A stretch of 64,000 nucleotides of DNA. Source: Chryseobacterium oranimense (lineage in GTDB: Bacteria; Bacteroidota; Bacteroidia; Flavobacteriales; Weeksellaceae). The DNA is taken from assembly GCF_900129755.1 (NCBI RefSeq), contig NZ_FQWT01000006.1, positions 186,001-250,000 of the forward strand. Direction: 5' to 3'. Positions 62,011 through 64,000 of the stretch are shown here, piece by piece. Made by a program: the position numbers and the translations under genes. Position 1 is the first letter of the stretch, and each line of letters opens with the position of its first letter. The notes under the pieces were generated by a model. The model ran no database searches and was not told the origin of the DNA. It worked only from the letters and a program-made list of their open reading frames with translations.

Positions 62011-64000
62011 TTATTCCTCTAGTCTTACGTCTAATCCAAGACCTTGTAGCTCGTGAAGTAATACATTGAATGATTCCGGAATACCTGGTTCAGGCATAGA
62101 TTCACCTTTTGCAATTGCTTCATAAGTTTTCGCTCTACCAATCACGTCATCTGACTTCACTGTAAGGATCTCTCTCAAGATGTTGGAAGCTCCGAATGCT
62201 TCAAGAGCCCAAACCTCCATCTCTCCGAATCTCTGACCACCGAACTGAGCTTTACCTCCTAACGGCTGCTGAGTAATCAATGAGTAAGGTCCGATAGAAC
62301 GTGCGTGCATCTTATCATCAACCATGTGTCCCAGTTTCAGCATGTAGATTACCCCAACCGTAGCCGGCTGTGTAAATCTTTCCCCGGTACCTCCATCGTA
62401 AAGGTGGGTGTTACCGAATTTAGGAAGACCTGCTTTCTCTGTATATTCAGTGATCTGATCAAGAGTAGCTCCATCGAAGATTGGTGTAGCGAACTTCATA
62501 CCCAATTTCTGACCAGCCCATCCAAGAACTGTTTCATAAATCTGTCCGATATTCATACGGGAAGGTACCCCAAGTGGATTCAATACGATATCTACCGGTG
62601 TTCCGTCCTCAAGGAATGGCATATCTTCTTCACGAACGATTCTTGAAACGATACCTTTGTTACCGTGACGTCCTGCCATTTTATCCCCTACATTCAGTTT
62701 ACGTTTTTTAGCGATATAAACTTTAGCCAACTTCATGATACCTGCCGGAAGCTCATCTCCGATTGAAATTGCAAATTTCTCACGGTTTTTAACTCCCTGG
62801 ATATCATTGTACTTGATTTTATAGTTGTGAATCAATTGTTTAACCAATTCATTCTTATCATTATCTACAGTCCAGTCTGCACCGCTTACGTTTACGTAAT
62901 CTTCAACTGAAGTAAGTAATTTATGAGTGAATTTCACACCTTTTCCGATGATTTCCTCATCAAGGTCATTGGTAACTCCCTGAGAAGTTTTACCGCCTAC
63001 CAGTGTATTTAATTTTTCAATTAAAGTATTTCTCAGCTCATCAAACTTAGCCTTGTAAGTGTTTTCAATTTCTTCAAGTTTAAGTTTTTCTTCAGTTCTC
63101 TTCTTTTTATCTTTAATGTTTCTTGAGAACAATTTTTTGTTGATCACAACACCTCTTAGTGAAGAGTCTGCTTTTAATGAAGCATCTTTTACATCACCGG
63201 CTTTGTCACCGAAGATGGCTCTAAGAAGTTTTTCTTCAGGAGTCGGATCAGATTCACCTTTTGGAGTGATCTTACCGATCATGATATCTCCAGGCTTCAC
63301 TTCAGCGCCGATTCTGATCATACCGTTCTCGTCAAGATCTTTGGTAGCTTCTTCAGAAACGTTAGGAATATCTGCCGTAAGCTCTTCCATACCTAATTTG
63401 GTATCACGAACTTCAAGAGAATATTCATCTACGTGGATTGAAGTAAACCAGTCTTCACGAACCACTTTTTCGTTAATTACGATCGCATCCTCGAAGTTAT
63501 ATCCTTTCCAAGGCATGAACGCAACCACTAAGTTTCTACCAAGAGCAAGTTCTCCGTTTTCAGTTGCATAACCGTCGCAAAGTACCTGTCCTTTCTGTAC
63601 CGTTTCACCTACTCTTACGTTTGGTCTCAGGGTAATGGTAGTACTCTGGTTGGTTTTTCTGAACTTGGTAAGGTTGTATGTTTTCGTAGCGGACTCAAAC
63701 TGTACCAAGTCTTCGTCTTCGCTTCTTTCGTATTTAATAGTGATCTTATCAGCATCTACATATTCTACGATACCTGTCCCTTCAGCATTGATCAAAATTC
63801 TTGAATCTTTAGCAACCTGCTGTTCCAGACCTGTACCCACGATCGGAGCTTGCGGCTTCAATAGAGGAACGGCCTGACGCATCATGTTGGATCCCATCAA
63901 TGCACGGTTCGCATCATCATGCTCCAGGAATGGAATCAATGAAGCGGAGATACCGGAAATCTGGTTTGGTGCTACATCGATAAGGTTAACCTGAGAAGGT
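62011..64000 (-). CDS. rpoB: DNA-directed RNA polymerase subunit beta, 3' part
   Basis: The minus-strand frame is open to the end of the window, so only the C-terminal 660 or so residues are present. Upstream of the first visible Met the frame reads [20 protein letters not shown], which continues the protein. Conserved segments are [35 protein letters not shown] and the C-terminal [20 protein letters not shown]. The rifampin-resistance cluster lies farther upstream and is not in the window. It is followed by rpoC. Confidence 0.99.
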   Translation of the reverse strand, partial: PSQVNLIDVAPNQISGISASLIPFLEHDDANRALMGSNMMRQAVPLLKPQAPIVGTGLEQQVAKDSRILINAEGTGIVEYVDADKITIKYERSEDEDLVQFESATKTYNLTKFRKTNQSTTITLRPNVRVGETVQKGQVLCDGYATENGELALGRNLVVAFMPWKGYNFEDAIVINEKVVREDWFTSIHVDEYSLEVRDTKLGMEELTADIPNVSEEATKDLDENGMIRIGAEVKPGDIMIGKITPKGESDPTPEEKLLRAIFGDKAGDVKDASLKADSSLRGVVINKKLFSRNIKDKKKRTEEKLKLEEIENTYKAKFDELRNTLIEKLNTLVGGKTSQGVTNDLDEEIIGKGVKFTHKLLTSVEDYVNVSGADWTVDNDKNELVKQLIHNYKIKYNDIQGVKNREKFAISIGDELPAGIMKLAKVYIAKKRKLNVGDKMAGRHGNKGIVSRIVREEDMPFLEDGTPVDIVLNPLGVPSRMNIGQIYETVLGWAGQKLGMKFATPIFDGATLDQITEYTEKAGLPKFGNTHLYDGGTGERFTQPATVGVIYMLKLGHMVDDKMHARSIGPYSLITQQPLGGKAQFGGQRFGEMEVWALEAFGASNILREILTVKSDDVIGRAKTYEAIAKGESMPEPGIPESFNVLLHELQGLGLDVRLEE

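Overview
The window looks like a chromosomal segment of a Flavobacteriia bacterium, most probably Chryseobacterium or a close relative (Bacteroidota). Supporting signs are two proteins with C-terminal type IX secretion (T9SS) sorting domains, promoter -7 boxes of the Bacteroidota form TAnnTTTG, no Shine-Dalgarno sequences, low GC, and family content typical of the group (DUF5777 barrel, DUF3467 next to rpoC, GG-leader bacteriocin-like peptide, OmpA-less TonB-type barrel). The genus is inference from gene content; no rRNA or tRNA gene was seen.

Layout. 1-3000: end of a CitMHS citrate transporter, a DAACS dicarboxylate transporter and a secreted protein. 3230-5953: a 44-residue GG-leader peptide, then groES and groEL, separated by a four-helix-bundle (23S IVS-type) gene bounded by inverted repeats. 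6038-11500: an AT-rich accessory segment with an AlbA_2 protein, an Mrr-type nuclease and an OLD-family ATPase/TOPRIM protein, then an XRE regulator divergent from a roughly 500-nt chain of hairpins that precedes an unrecognised 174-residue protein. Short repeats are scattered through this segment. 11894-20109: mostly single secreted or lipoprotein genes (kelch, hydrolase, metallopeptidase with a CBM20-like tail), separated by intergenic repeats and ending with a rifampin ADP-ribosyltransferase (arr). 20266-28760: an M48 protease with a frameshift, small enzyme genes, then an FMN riboswitch ahead of a frameshifted ribB. 28898-34711: T9SS cargo, an outer-membrane receptor-like barrel, a DUF3575 protein and an MFS transporter. 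35175-37694: a tightly coupled hydrolase / ECF sigma / membrane protein / methyltransferase run. 37764-46671: housekeeping genes (ABC exporter, truA, lpxK, purine nucleoside phosphorylase, thioredoxin-like, dinB, alpha-amylase). 46684-51703: carboxylesterase, AraC regulator / alcohol dehydrogenase pair, HxlR regulator / NmrA oxidoreductase pair. 51797-57079: a secreted phosphodiesterase-like protein and a compact five-gene envelope operon (DUF5777 barrel, cytochrome c lipoprotein, YceI, ankyrin, DOMON-like T9SS protein) downstream of a Crp/Fnr regulator. 57268-64000: DUF3467, rpoC and the 3' part of rpoB.

Two arrangements are the best candidates for undescribed systems. The first is 10042-11500: XRE regulator, paired operator-like palindromes around a promoter, a multi-hairpin RNA candidate and a 174-residue protein, beside the nuclease genes. 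A degraded fragment of the same protein gene lies near 18.2 kb. The second is the Crp/Fnr-linked envelope operon at 53248-57079, which combines a lipoprotein cytochrome, a possible isoprenoid-binding protein, an outer-membrane barrel and a possible haem-binding secreted domain. A Crp-type dyad is placed where a class II activator would sit. Two otherwise intact genes (M48 protease and ribB) each carry a single-base frameshift; these are either assembly indels or recent mutations.
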